Shown: positions 1 to 9,561, counted from the first letter of the stretch. The stretch is DNA of 64,000 bases from an uncultured Kocuria sp. (GCF_947500125.1 NZ_CANMRA010000013.1:55535-119534), one strand, 5' to 3'. The notes: generated from the sequence alone by a model not told the origin. Numbers and translations: made by a program.

Positions 1-708
1 CGCCACGTAGTTGTCGTAGCCGCCGTGCCAGTCCACGTGGTCCTCGGCCACGTTGAGCACCACGGACGCCAGCGGCGACATCGAGGACGTCCAGTGCAGC
101 TGGAAGCTGGACAGCTCCACGACGAGGACGTCGTGCTCCACCGGCTCGCGCAGCGCATCCAGGATCGGGGTGCCCACGTTGCCGACGGCGGCCGTGGTCA
201 GCCCGGCGGCCCGCAGCATCGACGCGGTCATCCCGACCGTGGTGGTCTTGCCGTTGGTGCCGGTGATGCACACCCACTCGGCGGTCCTGCGCCCGGCGCG
301 CTCGCGGACCCGCCAGGCGAGCTCCACGTCGCCCCAGATCTGGATGCCCTCGGCGGCCGCGGCGGCCAGCAGGGGGTGCTCGGGCCGCAGTCCCGGGGAG
401 GTGACCACGAGGTCGGGGCGGGCGCCCTCGACGTCGGGCACGGTCTCCTGGCCGCGCTCCCCCAGCAGGACGTCGGCGGCGCCCACGATCCGCAGGGTGT
501 CGGCCTTCGCCCGGGTCTCGGGGGTGTCCGCCCCGTCGACGACGACGACACGGGCGCCGAGCTCGATCAGGGTGTCCGCGGCGGCGAAGCCCGAGAGCCC
601 GATCCCGGCCACGACCACGCGCAGCCCGGACCAGTCCGCGTCCCACGTGGTGAGCCCGGCCAGGCGCGGCCGGTCCAGGACGGGGTTGTCGTTGCTGGCG
701 TGGATCAT
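1..708 (-). CDS. murD: MurD, UDP-MurNAc-L-Ala:D-Glu ligase (partial, N-terminal part)
   Basis: Cytoplasmic ligase adding D-glutamate to UDP-MurNAc-L-Ala with ATP. About 236 codons are in the window; the C-terminal ligase domain runs off the left edge. Seen: a GIGLSG nucleotide-binding loop near residue 35, the Mur ligase P-loop TGTNGKTTT near residue 150, then ELSSFQL and AEDHVDWH blocks typical of MurD. The ATG at 708 shares four bases (ATGA) with the mraY stop, so translation is probably coupled. It is the last visible member of the leftward dcw run; ftsW and murG would be expected next in this family of clusters. Confidence 0.96.
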   Translation of the reverse strand, partial: MIHASNDNPVLDRPRLAGLTTWDADWSGLRVVVAGIGLSGFAAADTLIELGARVVVVDGADTPETRAKADTLRIVGAADVLLGERGQETVPDVEGARPDLVVTSPGLRPEHPLLAAAAAEGIQIWGDVELAWRVRERAGRRTAEWVCITGTNGKTTTVGMTASMLRAAGLTTAAVGNVGTPILDALREPVEHDVLVVELSSFQLHWTSSMSPLASVVLNVAEDHVDWHGGYDNYVA

Positions 709-1820
709 TGGATCATTCCTCCGTGGGAGAGCAGCCAGTCGCCGTAGAAGACGCCGAGCGCGGCCGCGACGAACAGCCCGGCGATGATCCAGAAGCGGAC
801 CACGATGGTCACCTCGTTCCAGCCCTTGAGCTCGAAGTGGTGCTGCAGCGGCGCCATCTTGAAGATGCGCCGGCCGCCGGAGAGCTTGAAGTAGCCGACC
901 TGCAGGATGACGGAGACCGTGATCACCACGAACAGCCCGGCGATGAGCACGAGCAGCAGCTCGGTGCGGGTGAGCACCGCGAACGCGGCGAGCGCGCCGC
1001 CGAGCCCGAGGGAGCCCGTGTCGCCCATGAAGATCTTCGCCGGGGAGGTGTTCCACCACAGGAATCCCACGAGCGCCCCGACGAGGGCCGCGGCGGTGAG
1101 GGCGAGGTCGGCGGCGTCGCGCACCTCGTAGCAGACCCCCTGGGCCACGGACCCGCAGAGGTGGGTGTTCTGCCACATGGCGATCAGCAGGTAGCCGCTG
1201 AACACGAGGATGGACGCGCCGGTGGCGAGGCCGTCGAGGCCGTCGGTGAGGTTCACGGCGTTGGTCGTGGCCGTCGCGATCAGGTTCACCCAGATCACGA
1301 AGAGCACCGCCCCGACGGCGGTGCCCGCGAACGCGAGATCGAGGGCGGTGTCCCGGGTCACGGAGATCGCGGAGGACGCGGGGGTCGTGCCCTGCGGGCC
1401 GGGCACGAGCAGCACGAGCAGCGCGAACGCGGTGCCGATGAGGCCTTGGAGGACGATCTTGCCGACGGCGCTGAGCCCGAGGTTCTGCTTCTTGGCGATC
1501 TTCTTGTAGTCGTCGATGAAGCCGACGAAGCCCATGCCCAGCATCAGCAGCAGCGCGGAGAGCCCGGAGAGGGTGACGCCGCCGTAGGCCGGCCACAGGA
1601 TACCGGAGATCAGGTGCGTCAGCCCGTAGGCGAGCACCACGGAGCCGAGGATCGCCACCCCGCCCATGGTGGGCGTCCCGCGCTTGGTGTGGTGGCTGGT
1701 GGGCCCGTCGTCCCGGATGAACTGGCCGTAGCCGCGCCGGGCGAGGAACTTGATGAACGCCGGGGTCCCGAAGAGGGACAGCACCAGGGCGAAGCAGGCC
1801 GCCATGAGGATCTGGATCAT
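705..1820 (-). CDS. mraY: MraY, phospho-MurNAc-pentapeptide translocase
   Basis: Integral membrane enzyme transferring phospho-MurNAc-pentapeptide from UDP to undecaprenyl phosphate, giving lipid I. The 371-residue length and about ten hydrophobic segments fit the family. Diagnostic blocks are visible: GFIDDYKK (the Asp-Asp of the active site), NAVNLTDGLDGL, MGDTGSLGLGG and the cytoplasmic LQHHFELKGW loop. The ATG at 1820 overlaps the murF stop by ATGA, and its own stop overlaps the murD start in the same way, so murF-mraY-murD form a tightly coupled stretch. The first residues MIQILMAACF begin the first membrane helix directly, supporting this start. Confidence 0.97.
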   Translation of the reverse strand: MIQILMAACFALVLSLFGTPAFIKFLARRGYGQFIRDDGPTSHHTKRGTPTMGGVAILGSVVLAYGLTHLISGILWPAYGGVTLSGLSALLLMLGMGFVGFIDDYKKIAKKQNLGLSAVGKIVLQGLIGTAFALLVLLVPGPQGTTPASSAISVTRDTALDLAFAGTAVGAVLFVIWVNLIATATTNAVNLTDGLDGLATGASILVFSGYLLIAMWQNTHLCGSVAQGVCYEVRDAADLALTAAALVGALVGFLWWNTSPAKIFMGDTGSLGLGGALAAFAVLTRTELLLVLIAGLFVVITVSVILQVGYFKLSGGRRIFKMAPLQHHFELKGWNEVTIVVRFWIIAGLFVAAALGVFYGDWLLSHGGMIQ

Positions 1821-3418
1821 GCCGGCTCGTTCCCCTCCGCCGAGGGTCCCGGGGTGGTGGGCCTCCCGCTCGGGTCGAGGGAGGCGTTGACGAAGGGGCC
1901 GGCGGAGAGCCAGTGGTCGCCGTGCGCCGGGGCGTCGTTGCCCGGAGCGGGTCCGCCGGCGCGGTTCCCCGCGGCGGCCGCCACCCGGTCCCCCAGGACC
2001 GCCAGGCCGGCGGCGTTGGAGGACTTGAAGAGCACGACGTCACCGGGTGCGAGCTCCTGGCGCAGGATCTCCTCCGCGTCCTCCGGGGTGGCCGCCCAGG
2101 TCGCCTCGTTGCCCCACGAGCCCTCGAGCTGGGCGGCGTCGTACACCGGCCGGGCCAGGTCGCCGACCGCGACGAGCTTCGAGATGTTCAGCCGCACGAC
2201 CATGCGGCCCAGGGTGTCGTGCTCCTCCACCGTGCTGTCGCCGAGCTCGAGCATGCCGCCGAGCACCGCCCAGGTGCGGCGGGGCGCGGAGCCCCCGGAG
2301 CCGCGGCCCAGCTGGGCCAGGGTCTGCAGCGCGGCGCGCATCGACTGGGGGTTGGCGTTGTAGGCGTCGTTGATCACCGTGACCCCGTCGGCCCGTTCGG
2401 TGCGCTCCATCCGCCACCGGCTCGCGGCGCCCTGGGCGTTGAGCGAGGCCGCGATCCGCTCGGGGGCGACCCCGGCCACGAAGGCGGCGGAGGCCGCCGC
2501 GAGCAGGTTGGACACGTGGTGCTCCCCGATGAGCCGGGAGACGATCCCGTGCTCGGAGCCGTCGGGGAAGTGCAGGCGGAACTCCGGGTTGCCGCCGGGC
2601 CCGAGCCGGATCCCGGAGGCGTGCACCCGGGCGGCCGGGACGTCGGGCAGCGCGTTCGCCGGGGACTCCCCGAAGAACAGCACGGGCGCGGCGGTGCGGC
2701 GGTGCATCTGGCGGACCAGGACGTCGTCGTCGTTGAGGACCGCCACGCCGTCGGCCCGCAGCGACTCGACGAGCTCGCCCTTGGCGCGGGCGATGTTGGC
2801 GACGCCGCCGAACTCGCCGGCGTGGGCCGAGCCGACGCACAGCACCACCCCGACGTCGGGGCGGACCATCCGGCACAGGTAGTCGATGTTGCCGATCTTG
2901 GTGGCGCCCATCTCGATGATGAGGAACCGGGTGTCCGCATCGGCCTCGAAGACGGTCAGCGGCACGCCGACCTCCCCGTTGTAGGAGCGGCGGGGCGCGA
3001 CCGTGGGGCCCTCGGCGGCGAAGATGCCCCGCAGGAGGTCCTTGGTGGTGGTCTTGCCGACGGAGCCGGTGACGGCGATGACCTTCACCTCGTGGTCGGC
3101 GCGCAGCTGGGCCACGACCCAGGCCGCGAGCCGGCCCATCGCCTCGACGACGTCGGGGACCAGCACGCCCGGGTAGGTGACGCCCGCAGCGTCGGTGACC
3201 TCGCGCTCGACGAGGGCGAGCACGGCGCCGGCGGCGAAGGCGGCGCCCACGTACTCGTGGCCGTCGGTGACCTCGCCGGGCTTGGCGACGAACAGGGTCC
3301 CGGGACGCGCCTCGCGGGAGTCGGTGGCGACGTGGTGGACGACGGTCGTCCCGTCGGCGGTCCCGACGGTGCGCCCGCCCGTGACCTGCGCGAGCTGTGC
3401 GGCGGTGAGTGCGATCAT
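1817..3418 (-). CDS. murF: MurF, UDP-MurNAc-tripeptide:D-Ala-D-Ala ligase
   Basis: Cytoplasmic ligase adding D-Ala-D-Ala to the UDP-MurNAc-tripeptide, the last soluble muropeptide step. 533 residues, slightly long for the family because of an unstructured Gly/Pro tail at the C-terminus. Seen: MurF-type N-terminal domain with ATDSREARPG near residue 30, P-loop GSVGKTTT around residues 117-125, IEMGAT, and INDAYNANPQSM, which is characteristic of MurF. The ATG at 3418 (MIALTAAQLA) overlaps the murE stop by ATGA. A much longer open frame continues upstream of this start but does not encode Mur-like sequence. Confidence 0.96.
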   Translation of the reverse strand: MIALTAAQLAQVTGGRTVGTADGTTVVHHVATDSREARPGTLFVAKPGEVTDGHEYVGAAFAAGAVLALVEREVTDAAGVTYPGVLVPDVVEAMGRLAAWVVAQLRADHEVKVIAVTGSVGKTTTKDLLRGIFAAEGPTVAPRRSYNGEVGVPLTVFEADADTRFLIIEMGATKIGNIDYLCRMVRPDVGVVLCVGSAHAGEFGGVANIARAKGELVESLRADGVAVLNDDDVLVRQMHRRTAAPVLFFGESPANALPDVPAARVHASGIRLGPGGNPEFRLHFPDGSEHGIVSRLIGEHHVSNLLAAASAAFVAGVAPERIAASLNAQGAASRWRMERTERADGVTVINDAYNANPQSMRAALQTLAQLGRGSGGSAPRRTWAVLGGMLELGDSTVEEHDTLGRMVVRLNISKLVAVGDLARPVYDAAQLEGSWGNEATWAATPEDAEEILRQELAPGDVVLFKSSNAAGLAVLGDRVAAAAGNRAGGPAPGNDAPAHGDHWLSAGPFVNASLDPSGRPTTPGPSAEGNEPA

Positions 3419-5067
3419 CGATTCTCCCAACGGTCCTGCTGCCCGTCGGCCAGCGCGGCCCGCAGCTCTTCCCTGTCGTCCAGCGGGTGGTCCACGCCCC
3501 GGATCTCCTGGACCGTCTCGTGCCCGCGGCCGGCCACGAGCACGGAGTCGGCGCGCCCCGCCATGGCCACCGCGGCGCGGATCGCCACGGCCCGGGGCTC
3601 GAGCACGAGCACCTCCTGGGCCCTGGCTCCGGCGTCGCGGGCCGCGAAGGCCCCGGCGGCGACCTCGGCCCGGATCCCGCCGGGGTCCTCGTCGTGCGGG
3701 TCGTCGTCGGTGACGATCACGACGTCGGCGTGCCGGGCGGCGATCTCGCCCATGATCGGGCGCTTGGACCGGTCCCGCTCGCCCGTGGCGCCGAAGACCA
3801 CGATGACGCGGCCGTCCCCGTCGGGCGGCTCGACCGCGGTGAGCGCGCGGCGCAGGGCGTCCGGGTTGTGCGCGAAGTCGACGACGGCGGTCGGCTGGGT
3901 GCCGATGAGCTGCATCCGCCCGGGCACGTCCGTGGTGAGGGGGTCCGCCTCGTCGAGCACGCGCTGCACCTCGGCGGCGTCGACCCCGGAGGCCACGACC
4001 ATGACCACGGCCAGCGCGGCGTTGGCCACGTTGAAGTCGCCCGGCAGGGCCGTGGACACGCGCAGCGTCCGGCCGTCCCGGTGCCGCAGGGCGAAGGAGT
4101 GGCCGATCCCGCGCCGGGTCAGGGAGGTCAGGGTCCAGTCCGCGCCGTGCCGGCCCGGTCCGGCGTCCCGGTCCCCCGGCACGCCGCCGCGCAGCGCGAT
4201 CGTGTCCACCAGGTCCGTGCCGAGCTGCTCCCGGGCGTGCTCGGCCATCCGCAGGCCCCAGGCGTCGTCCTCGTCCTGGACCACCACGACGGCCCGGCGG
4301 GTCCGCTCCGGGGTGAACAGCTGGGCCTTGACCGCGAAGTACTCGTCCATCGACCCGTGCAGGTCGAGATGGTCCTGGGTCAGGTTGGTGAACCCGGCGA
4401 CGTCGAAGCGGACCCCGTCCACCCGGTGGAACTGCAGGGCGTGGGAGGAGACCTCCATGGACGCCGCCGTGATCCCGCGCTCGCGCATGAGCGCGAGCAG
4501 CGCGTGCACGTGCGGGGCCTCCGGGGTGGTCAGCCGGGAGGGGATCGACTCCTCGCCGGCGAGGATCTCGATCGTCCCGATCAGCCCCGTGCGGTGGCCG
4601 AGGGCGCGGAGCACCGAGTTGGTGAAGTAGGTCGTGGTCGTCTTGCCGTTGGTGCCCGTCACCGCGAACAGTGCCGGGGCGGTCCCGTCCTCCGGCCGGG
4701 AGCCGTAGACGCGCGCGGCGATCGCGCCCACGGACCGGCGGGGGTCCGGGGCCTCGACCACGGGCAGCCGGATGCCGGCCTCCCGGAGGATCCCGGCCCC
4801 TTCGGCGTCGGTGAGCACCGCGGCGGCGCCCGAGCGCTCGGCGGCCGCGGCGAACCGGGCGCCGTGGGTGCGGGCTCCGGGCAGGGCCGCGTAGAGGTCG
4901 CCGGGCCGCAGCTGCCGGGAGTCCAGGGAGATGCCGGTGACGTCCATGGCGCGGGACGGCGCGGTCCCGCCCGCGAGCCGGGCGGTCTCCGCGAGGCTCA
5001 GCGGCCGGGGCCGGGCGGGGCGCATCGTCTGCGCGTCGTGTCCCTGTTGGGCTGTCGCGTCCATCAA
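3415..5067 (-). CDS. murE: MurE, UDP-MurNAc-dipeptide ligase (third-residue adding)
   Basis: Cytoplasmic ligase adding the diamino acid to UDP-MurNAc-L-Ala-D-Glu. 550 residues. Seen: DSRQLRPGDLYAAL near the N-terminus, P-loop GTNGKTTTT around Lys142, SMEVSSHAL, and DFAHNPDALRRAL. The substrate-discriminating loop reads DDDPH at about residues 454-458, where meso-DAP enzymes carry DNPR. The Arg that binds the DAP carboxylate is His here, which agrees with L-Lys peptidoglycan as in Micrococcaceae (inference). The stop overlaps the murF start; a 90-bp gap with G-rich runs separates it from ftsI upstream. Confidence 0.95.
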   Translation of the reverse strand: MMDATAQQGHDAQTMRPARPRPLSLAETARLAGGTAPSRAMDVTGISLDSRQLRPGDLYAALPGARTHGARFAAAAERSGAAAVLTDAEGAGILREAGIRLPVVEAPDPRRSVGAIAARVYGSRPEDGTAPALFAVTGTNGKTTTTYFTNSVLRALGHRTGLIGTIEILAGEESIPSRLTTPEAPHVHALLALMRERGITAASMEVSSHALQFHRVDGVRFDVAGFTNLTQDHLDLHGSMDEYFAVKAQLFTPERTRRAVVVVQDEDDAWGLRMAEHAREQLGTDLVDTIALRGGVPGDRDAGPGRHGADWTLTSLTRRGIGHSFALRHRDGRTLRVSTALPGDFNVANAALAVVMVVASGVDAAEVQRVLDEADPLTTDVPGRMQLIGTQPTAVVDFAHNPDALRRALTAVEPPDGDGRVIVVFGATGERDRSKRPIMGEIAARHADVVIVTDDDPHDEDPGGIRAEVAAGAFAARDAGARAQEVLVLEPRAVAIRAAVAMAGRADSVLVAGRGHETVQEIRGVDHPLDDREELRAALADGQQDRWENR

Positions 5068-5157
5068 CGTCCTTCGTGGTCTGGTCGGCGGGGGGGGTGG
5101 TCCGCCGGGAGCGGGGGGTGCGGACCCGGGGGTGGCCGGGCACGGCGATATGGAAGT

Positions 5158-7107
5158 CTAGTCGCCCTCGTCGTCCCGCCGGGACGCGGCCGGGGCGGGA
5201 GCGCCGGCCGCGGGGGCCCCGGGCCCGGCCTCGGCGTCGGACGCGACGTCGGTGTCCTCCGGTGCCTCGACGCCCGGCGGGGTGTCCACCGGCGCCGTCC
5301 CCTCGGCCTCGTCCTCCTCCTCGGGGTCGTCCGTGCGCAGCGGGATCTTCACCGGCTCGGTCGTGGAGGGAGGGACGTCGTAGTGGCGCAGCACCTGACC
5401 CATGATCCTGCTGAAGGTGGGGGTGGTGCCGATCGCGCGGACGTCGCCCTGGGGCCGCTGGAGGGTGACCGCCACGAGGTACTGGGGGTCCTCGACGGGG
5501 GCGACGCCCACGAAGGAGGTGGTGTAGCCGTCGTAGCCGCCCTCGGGGCTGGGCGCCTCGGCGGTGCCGGTCTTGCCGCCCACGCGGTAGCCCTCCACGG
5601 CGGCCTCCTTGGCGCCGCCCTGGGTGACGGTGACCTCCATCATGTCGAGCACCTGCTGCGCCGTCTCCTCGGAGACGACCCGCTCGCCCTCGGGCCGCTC
5701 GACCGGGGTGCTGGTGCCGTCGGGCCCGATCACGGACTCGACGACCCGCGGCTCCACCTGGACCCCTCCGTTGCCGATGGCCTGGAAGATCGTGGCGGTG
5801 CGCAGCGGGGTCTGGGCGACGCCCTGACCGAAGAGCACGGTGTACTGCTGGCGCACGTCCCACTGGTCCGCGCTCGTGAGGATGCCGGGAGACTCCCCCG
5901 GCAGCTCGATCCCCGTGGTCTCCCCGACGCCGAAGCGCTGCATCCACTCGTGGCGCTGCTCCGGGGAGAGCTTGCCCCCGACCAGGACGGTGCCCGTGTT
6001 CATCGAGTCGGCGATGATCCCGGCGAACGTGCGCTGCTGCTCGCCGTGGTCGAAGGCGTCGGTGATCTTCTGCCCCTCGATCTCCAGGAACGGGGGCACG
6101 GTGATCTCCGTGCGCGGCGTGACCACGCCCTCCTCCACGGCGGCCGCCGCCGTGAGGATCTTCTGGGTGGAGCCGGGCTCCACGGCGTTCTGCACGGAGC
6201 GCACGCCGAGGTCCTCGGGGTCCGCCGAGCCGATGTCGTTGGGGTCTACCGTCGAGGAGTCGGCGAGCGCGAGCACCGCGCCGTCCTCGATCCGCATCAC
6301 CACGGCCGTGCCCCACTCGGCGTCGAGCTCCTCGGCGCGCTCCATGACGGCCTGCTGGGCGAAGAACTGGACGTCGCTGTCGATGGACAGCTGCACCGAG
6401 GAGCCGTCCTCCACCGGGCTCTCCTCCTGCGGCGCCACCGGGATCCGCACGCCGTCGGCGCTGATCTCGAAGGTCCGGCTCCCGTCCGTGCCGCGCAGCA
6501 GCTCGTCCTGGGTCTGCTCGATCCCGCCGAGCGCCTCGTCGTCCCCACCCATGAAGCCGACCACGCTGCCGCCCACCGGACCGTTGGGGTAGATGCGGTC
6601 GGAGGACGTCTGCCCGTACACGTAGGGCAGGCCGAGCTCGCGCACGGTGTTCCACTGCTCGGGCGTGACCCCGCGGGCCACGTACTCGAACTGCTTGTCG
6701 CCGTCGAGGGCGTCCTTGACCTCGGTGTCCTCGAGCTCGAGGGCGTCGGCGAGCTGGTACACCGCCTGCGTGGGGGTCACGGTCTCCGTCGTGCCGTCGG
6801 CCAGGGGGCGTGCGAACTCGCGCACCAGGGACTGGTCGACCGTGACGTCGTAGCGCTGCAGCGTGCGGGCGAGGACGTTGCCGTGGGTGTCCCGGATCTC
6901 CCCGCGCAGCGCGGGGACGACCTCGGTGCGGGACCGCTCCCCCGCGGCGGCCTCGGCCCGGCCGGCGGCGTCGAAGCCCTGCACCCACACGAGGCGGAGA
7001 CCGAGGACCACCAGCAGGCCGAGCACGAGGACGACGCCGATGTGGCTGCGGCCGATGCCTCGGGCGCCGGGGGCGTCACCGGTGGACGTCGAGCGTGCGC
7101 GTGCCAC
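5158..7107 (-). CDS. ftsI: FtsI/PBP3-type septal transpeptidase (class B penicillin-binding protein)
   Basis: Membrane-anchored D,D-transpeptidase cross-linking septal peptidoglycan. 649 residues: a short cytoplasmic N-terminus, one membrane helix at about 22-42, a PBP dimerisation region, then the transpeptidase domain. Catalytic motifs are all present: STQK (Ser313, Lys316), SMN (about 368-370) and KTGT (Lys512). The C-terminal 65 or so residues are acidic and Pro/Ala-rich. No PASTA domains are present, so it resembles septal FtsI rather than PASTA-carrying PBPs. It lies between ftsL and murE in the dcw order. The ATG at 7107 is the first Met before the membrane helix. Confidence 0.95.
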   Translation of the reverse strand: MARARSTSTGDAPGARGIGRSHIGVVLVLGLLVVLGLRLVWVQGFDAAGRAEAAAGERSRTEVVPALRGEIRDTHGNVLARTLQRYDVTVDQSLVREFARPLADGTTETVTPTQAVYQLADALELEDTEVKDALDGDKQFEYVARGVTPEQWNTVRELGLPYVYGQTSSDRIYPNGPVGGSVVGFMGGDDEALGGIEQTQDELLRGTDGSRTFEISADGVRIPVAPQEESPVEDGSSVQLSIDSDVQFFAQQAVMERAEELDAEWGTAVVMRIEDGAVLALADSSTVDPNDIGSADPEDLGVRSVQNAVEPGSTQKILTAAAAVEEGVVTPRTEITVPPFLEIEGQKITDAFDHGEQQRTFAGIIADSMNTGTVLVGGKLSPEQRHEWMQRFGVGETTGIELPGESPGILTSADQWDVRQQYTVLFGQGVAQTPLRTATIFQAIGNGGVQVEPRVVESVIGPDGTSTPVERPEGERVVSEETAQQVLDMMEVTVTQGGAKEAAVEGYRVGGKTGTAEAPSPEGGYDGYTTSFVGVAPVEDPQYLVAVTLQRPQGDVRAIGTTPTFSRIMGQVLRHYDVPPSTTEPVKIPLRTDDPEEEDEAEGTAPVDTPPGVEAPEDTDVASDAEAGPGAPAAGAPAPAASRRDDEGD

Positions 7108-7185
7108 GTGAATGCCTCGTTCCTGGTTGCGACTGGGGGGATGTCCGGGGGCTGCTGCCGGCGGGTGCGGGGGCCGGTGCCCGGT

Positions 7186-7902
7186 TCACTCCCCGGGCGT
7201 GCGCTGCGGCGGGGCCGGGAGGGACCCGCCGCCGGCCTCCGCGCCGCCGGCCGGCGCGGCGTCCTCGCCGGCCCGGCGCTCGGCGTCCACGCGCTCCTGC
7301 TCCGCCTTCTCCCGCTCGCGGACCTCGGCGCGCTGCGCGGCGCGGTCCGCGGCCTCCGAGCCGGTCTGGTTGGCGTGCTCGACCAGGATCTCGTGGTTCT
7401 CCTGGGGCTGCGCGGGGAGCGGATCGCCCTCGACGGTCCCGTTCGTGAGGTCGACCGTGCCCGAGTCCCGTGCGGGGACCATGCCGAGGTCCGTCGCCAT
7501 CACCGCGAGGTTCTGCGGGGCGTTGTAGAACTCGAGGTCCTGGGTGAGCGCCTCGTTCTGCTGGCTGAGGGCCTGCTCCTGGGCGCGCAGCTCCACGAGC
7601 CGGTACTGGCCGCCGGAGATCTGGATGTTCAGGACCAGGATGGAGGCCAGCGCCACCACGAGGGCCACGAGGCTGAGCACCACGGTGGACACCCGCTGCC
7701 GTCGCGCCCGGCCCGGGACCACGGACAGCGGTGCCCGGGTGGACCCGGTCGGCTCCTCGGTGTGCGGGGCGGGGCTGCTCAGCTGGCGGGCGGACGTGCC
7801 CTCCACCGGGGGGCGCTGCCCGCGCCGCCCGGCCCAGGCGCCGATGCCCGTGCGCGAGGCGGCCGTCCGTGCGGGGCGTCGCTGGAGTCCGGTTCCGCTC
7901 AT
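7186..7902 (-). CDS. ftsL: FtsL-like septum protein
   Basis: Probable FtsL, the bitopic division protein that pairs with FtsB/DivIC and FtsQ and activates FtsWI. Assignment rests on position (between rsmH and ftsI) and architecture: about 75 basic/polar cytoplasmic residues, one membrane helix ([20 protein letters not shown]), then a Gln/Glu-rich coiled coil ending in [14 protein letters not shown], a pattern common to FtsL/DivIC proteins. At 238 residues it is longer than usual, owing to an N-terminal extension and a charged C-terminal tail rich in Ala, Glu and Arg. The ATG at 7902 overlaps the rsmH stop by ATGA. Sequence similarity in this family is weak, so the name is positional. Confidence 0.85.
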   Translation of the reverse strand: MSGTGLQRRPARTAASRTGIGAWAGRRGQRPPVEGTSARQLSSPAPHTEEPTGSTRAPLSVVPGRARRQRVSTVVLSLVALVVALASILVLNIQISGGQYRLVELRAQEQALSQQNEALTQDLEFYNAPQNLAVMATDLGMVPARDSGTVDLTNGTVEGDPLPAQPQENHEILVEHANQTGSEAADRAAQRAEVREREKAEQERVDAERRAGEDAAPAGGAEAGGGSLPAPPQRTPGE

Positions 7903-8900
7903 GCCGTGTACCTCTGCGCGTTCTGTGCTGTGGGGGGAGTGTGCTCTCTGATGCGCTCTACCGCGCGCAGTCGCGCGGAGGCAGCCCGGGGGTTCTCGTC
8001 GATCTCGCGGAGGGTGGGGGTCTCCGTCCCCCGGGTCAGCACCCGCAGGGTGGGCTTGTGCTGGTCGAGCTCCACGGGGAAGCCCTTCGGCGCCGTGGAG
8101 GTGGCGCCCCGGGCGAAGGCCTGCTTGACGATCCGGTCCTCCAGGGAGTGGTAGCTCATGGCCACGACGCGGCCGCCGACGGGCACGGCGTCGAGGGCCG
8201 CCGGGATCGCCCGGCGCAGGACGTCGAGCTCCTCGTTGACCTCGATCCGCAGCGCCTGGAACGTCTGTTTCGCCGGGTGCCCCTTCCGGTGCTGGGCCGC
8301 CTGGGGCACGGCCCCGCGGACGACCTCGACGAGCTCGCCCGTGGTCCGCAGCGGGGTCCTCGCCCGCTGCTCCACGATCGCGCGGGCGATGCGCCCGGCG
8401 AAGCGTTCCTCGCCCCAGTCCCGCAGGATCCGGCGCAGGTCCGCCTCGCTGTAGTCGTTGACCACGTCCTGGGCCGTGACGGGCGCCGTGGCGTCCATGC
8501 GCATGTCCAGGGGGGCGTCGTAGGAGTACGCGAAGCCGCGCTCGCGCTCGTCGAGCTGCAGGGACGAGACCCCGAGGTCGAAGAGCACCGCGTCCGCGTG
8601 GTCGAACCCGTGCTGGGCGAGCGCCTCCGGGATCCGGTCGTAGGTGGTGTGCACGGGGTGGAACCGGTCCCCGAACGGGGCCAGCCGCGCGCCGGCCAGT
8701 GCGTGCGCCTGGGGGTCCCGGTCGATGGCCACCAGCTGCAGACCGGGGAAGCGGCGCAGCAGCGCCTCGGAGTGACCGCCCATGCCCATCGTCGCGTCCA
8801 CCGCCACGGCGCCGTCCTCGCCGAGCGCGGGAGCCATCAGGTCGAGGCACCGCTCGAGCAGCACGGGGACGTGGAGCTGCTCGGCTGGGCGTTGCGCCAT
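7899..8900 (-). CDS. rsmH: RsmH (MraW), 16S rRNA C1402 N4-methyltransferase
   Basis: SAM-dependent methyltransferase for N4-methylation of C1402 in 16S rRNA. 333 residues, a normal length. Seen: [13 protein letters not shown] at the N-terminus, the SAM-binding [14 protein letters not shown] region, [13 protein letters not shown], and the C-terminal [14 protein letters not shown] block typical of RsmH. A run AGAGAGGG precedes the ATG at 8900. The stop overlaps ftsL by four bases. A 229-bp gap separates it from mraZ; no gene was found there, and it may hold an internal promoter or mRNA processing site. Confidence 0.96.
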   Translation of the reverse strand: MAQRPAEQLHVPVLLERCLDLMAPALGEDGAVAVDATMGMGGHSEALLRRFPGLQLVAIDRDPQAHALAGARLAPFGDRFHPVHTTYDRIPEALAQHGFDHADAVLFDLGVSSLQLDERERGFAYSYDAPLDMRMDATAPVTAQDVVNDYSEADLRRILRDWGEERFAGRIARAIVEQRARTPLRTTGELVEVVRGAVPQAAQHRKGHPAKQTFQALRIEVNEELDVLRRAIPAALDAVPVGGRVVAMSYHSLEDRIVKQAFARGATSTAPKGFPVELDQHKPTLRVLTRGTETPTLREIDENPRAASARLRAVERIREHTPPTAQNAQRYTA

Positions 8901-9129
8901 GGGCCCTCTCTTCGGCGGTCGACGGTGGATCGGTCTTCGGTGGCCGGCGCCGGGTCGACGCCGTGGTGCGGCGGCGGGCCTTCCAGGATCAGAACCCCAT
9001 CCGCTGGCCGTCCCTCGAATCCGGCCTGGCTCAGGGGAAGGTGAGTCAGGACGGTGACGGCTGTGCGGCTGGAGATCTCATCCGGGAAACGGCCTCGCGT
9101 GCTCCGCGGTGGTCTCGGCGGCCCTGTGC

Positions 9130-9561
9130 TCAGAAGAGCCCGGGCACCACTTCCTCCTCGGTCTCGGAGAAGACGGCCTCCTTCTCGTTCAGGTAGTCGT
9201 TCCAGGCCTGGGCGTCCCAGATCTCGGCCCGGCTGCCCGCCCCGATGACGGCGAGCTCCCGGCCCAGCCCGGCGTAGTCCCGCAACGGCGGCGGTATGGT
9301 GACTCGGCCCTGCTTGTCCGGGACCTCGTCCGAGGCGCCCGAGAGAAAGACCCGGATGTAGTCCCTGGCCTGCTTCGAGGACAGCGGTGCCGCCCTCAGC
9401 TGCTCGTGGACCCGTTCGAACTCACGGACGCTGAACACGTAGAGGCACCGTTCCTGACCACGGGTCAGGACGAGTCCCTCCGCCAGCTCCTCCCGGTACT
9501 TCGCCGGCAGGATCAGGCGGCCCTTCTCGTCGAGACGGGGTGAGTACGTTCCGAGAAACAT
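9130..9561 (-). CDS. mraZ: MraZ, transcriptional regulator of the dcw cluster
   Basis: AbrB-fold DNA-binding protein that usually represses its own dcw promoter. 143 residues with two SpoVT-AbrB-like halves: [19 protein letters not shown] at the N-terminus and [18 protein letters not shown] in the second half. The ATG at 9561 is preferred because GGAGAGG lies about 8 nt before it; a GTG two codons upstream (9567) is only 2 nt from that sequence. Its own likely operator and promoter are at 9605-9640. First gene of the leftward dcw unit. Confidence 0.95.
   Translation of the reverse strand: MFLGTYSPRLDEKGRLILPAKYREELAEGLVLTRGQERCLYVFSVREFERVHEQLRAAPLSSKQARDYIRVFLSGASDEVPDKQGRVTIPPPLRDYAGLGRELAVIGAGSRAEIWDAQAWNDYLNEKEAVFSETEEEVVPGLF

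Noticed and set aside
1817..6988. One continuous minus-strand frame suggesting a giant fusion
   Set aside because: Only its last 533 codons are MurF; the rest is out of frame with murE and ftsI and is Arg/Gly/Pro-rich shadow sequence.
3409..8154. Long plus-strand open frame opposite murE, ftsI, ftsL and rsmH
   Set aside because: Antisense shadow; composition is that of complementary GC-rich codons and no motif is recognised.
8901..9129. Possible small gene or clear promoter between mraZ and rsmH
   Set aside because: Only an eleven-codon frame and no convincing -35/-10 pair; left as an untranslated gap.
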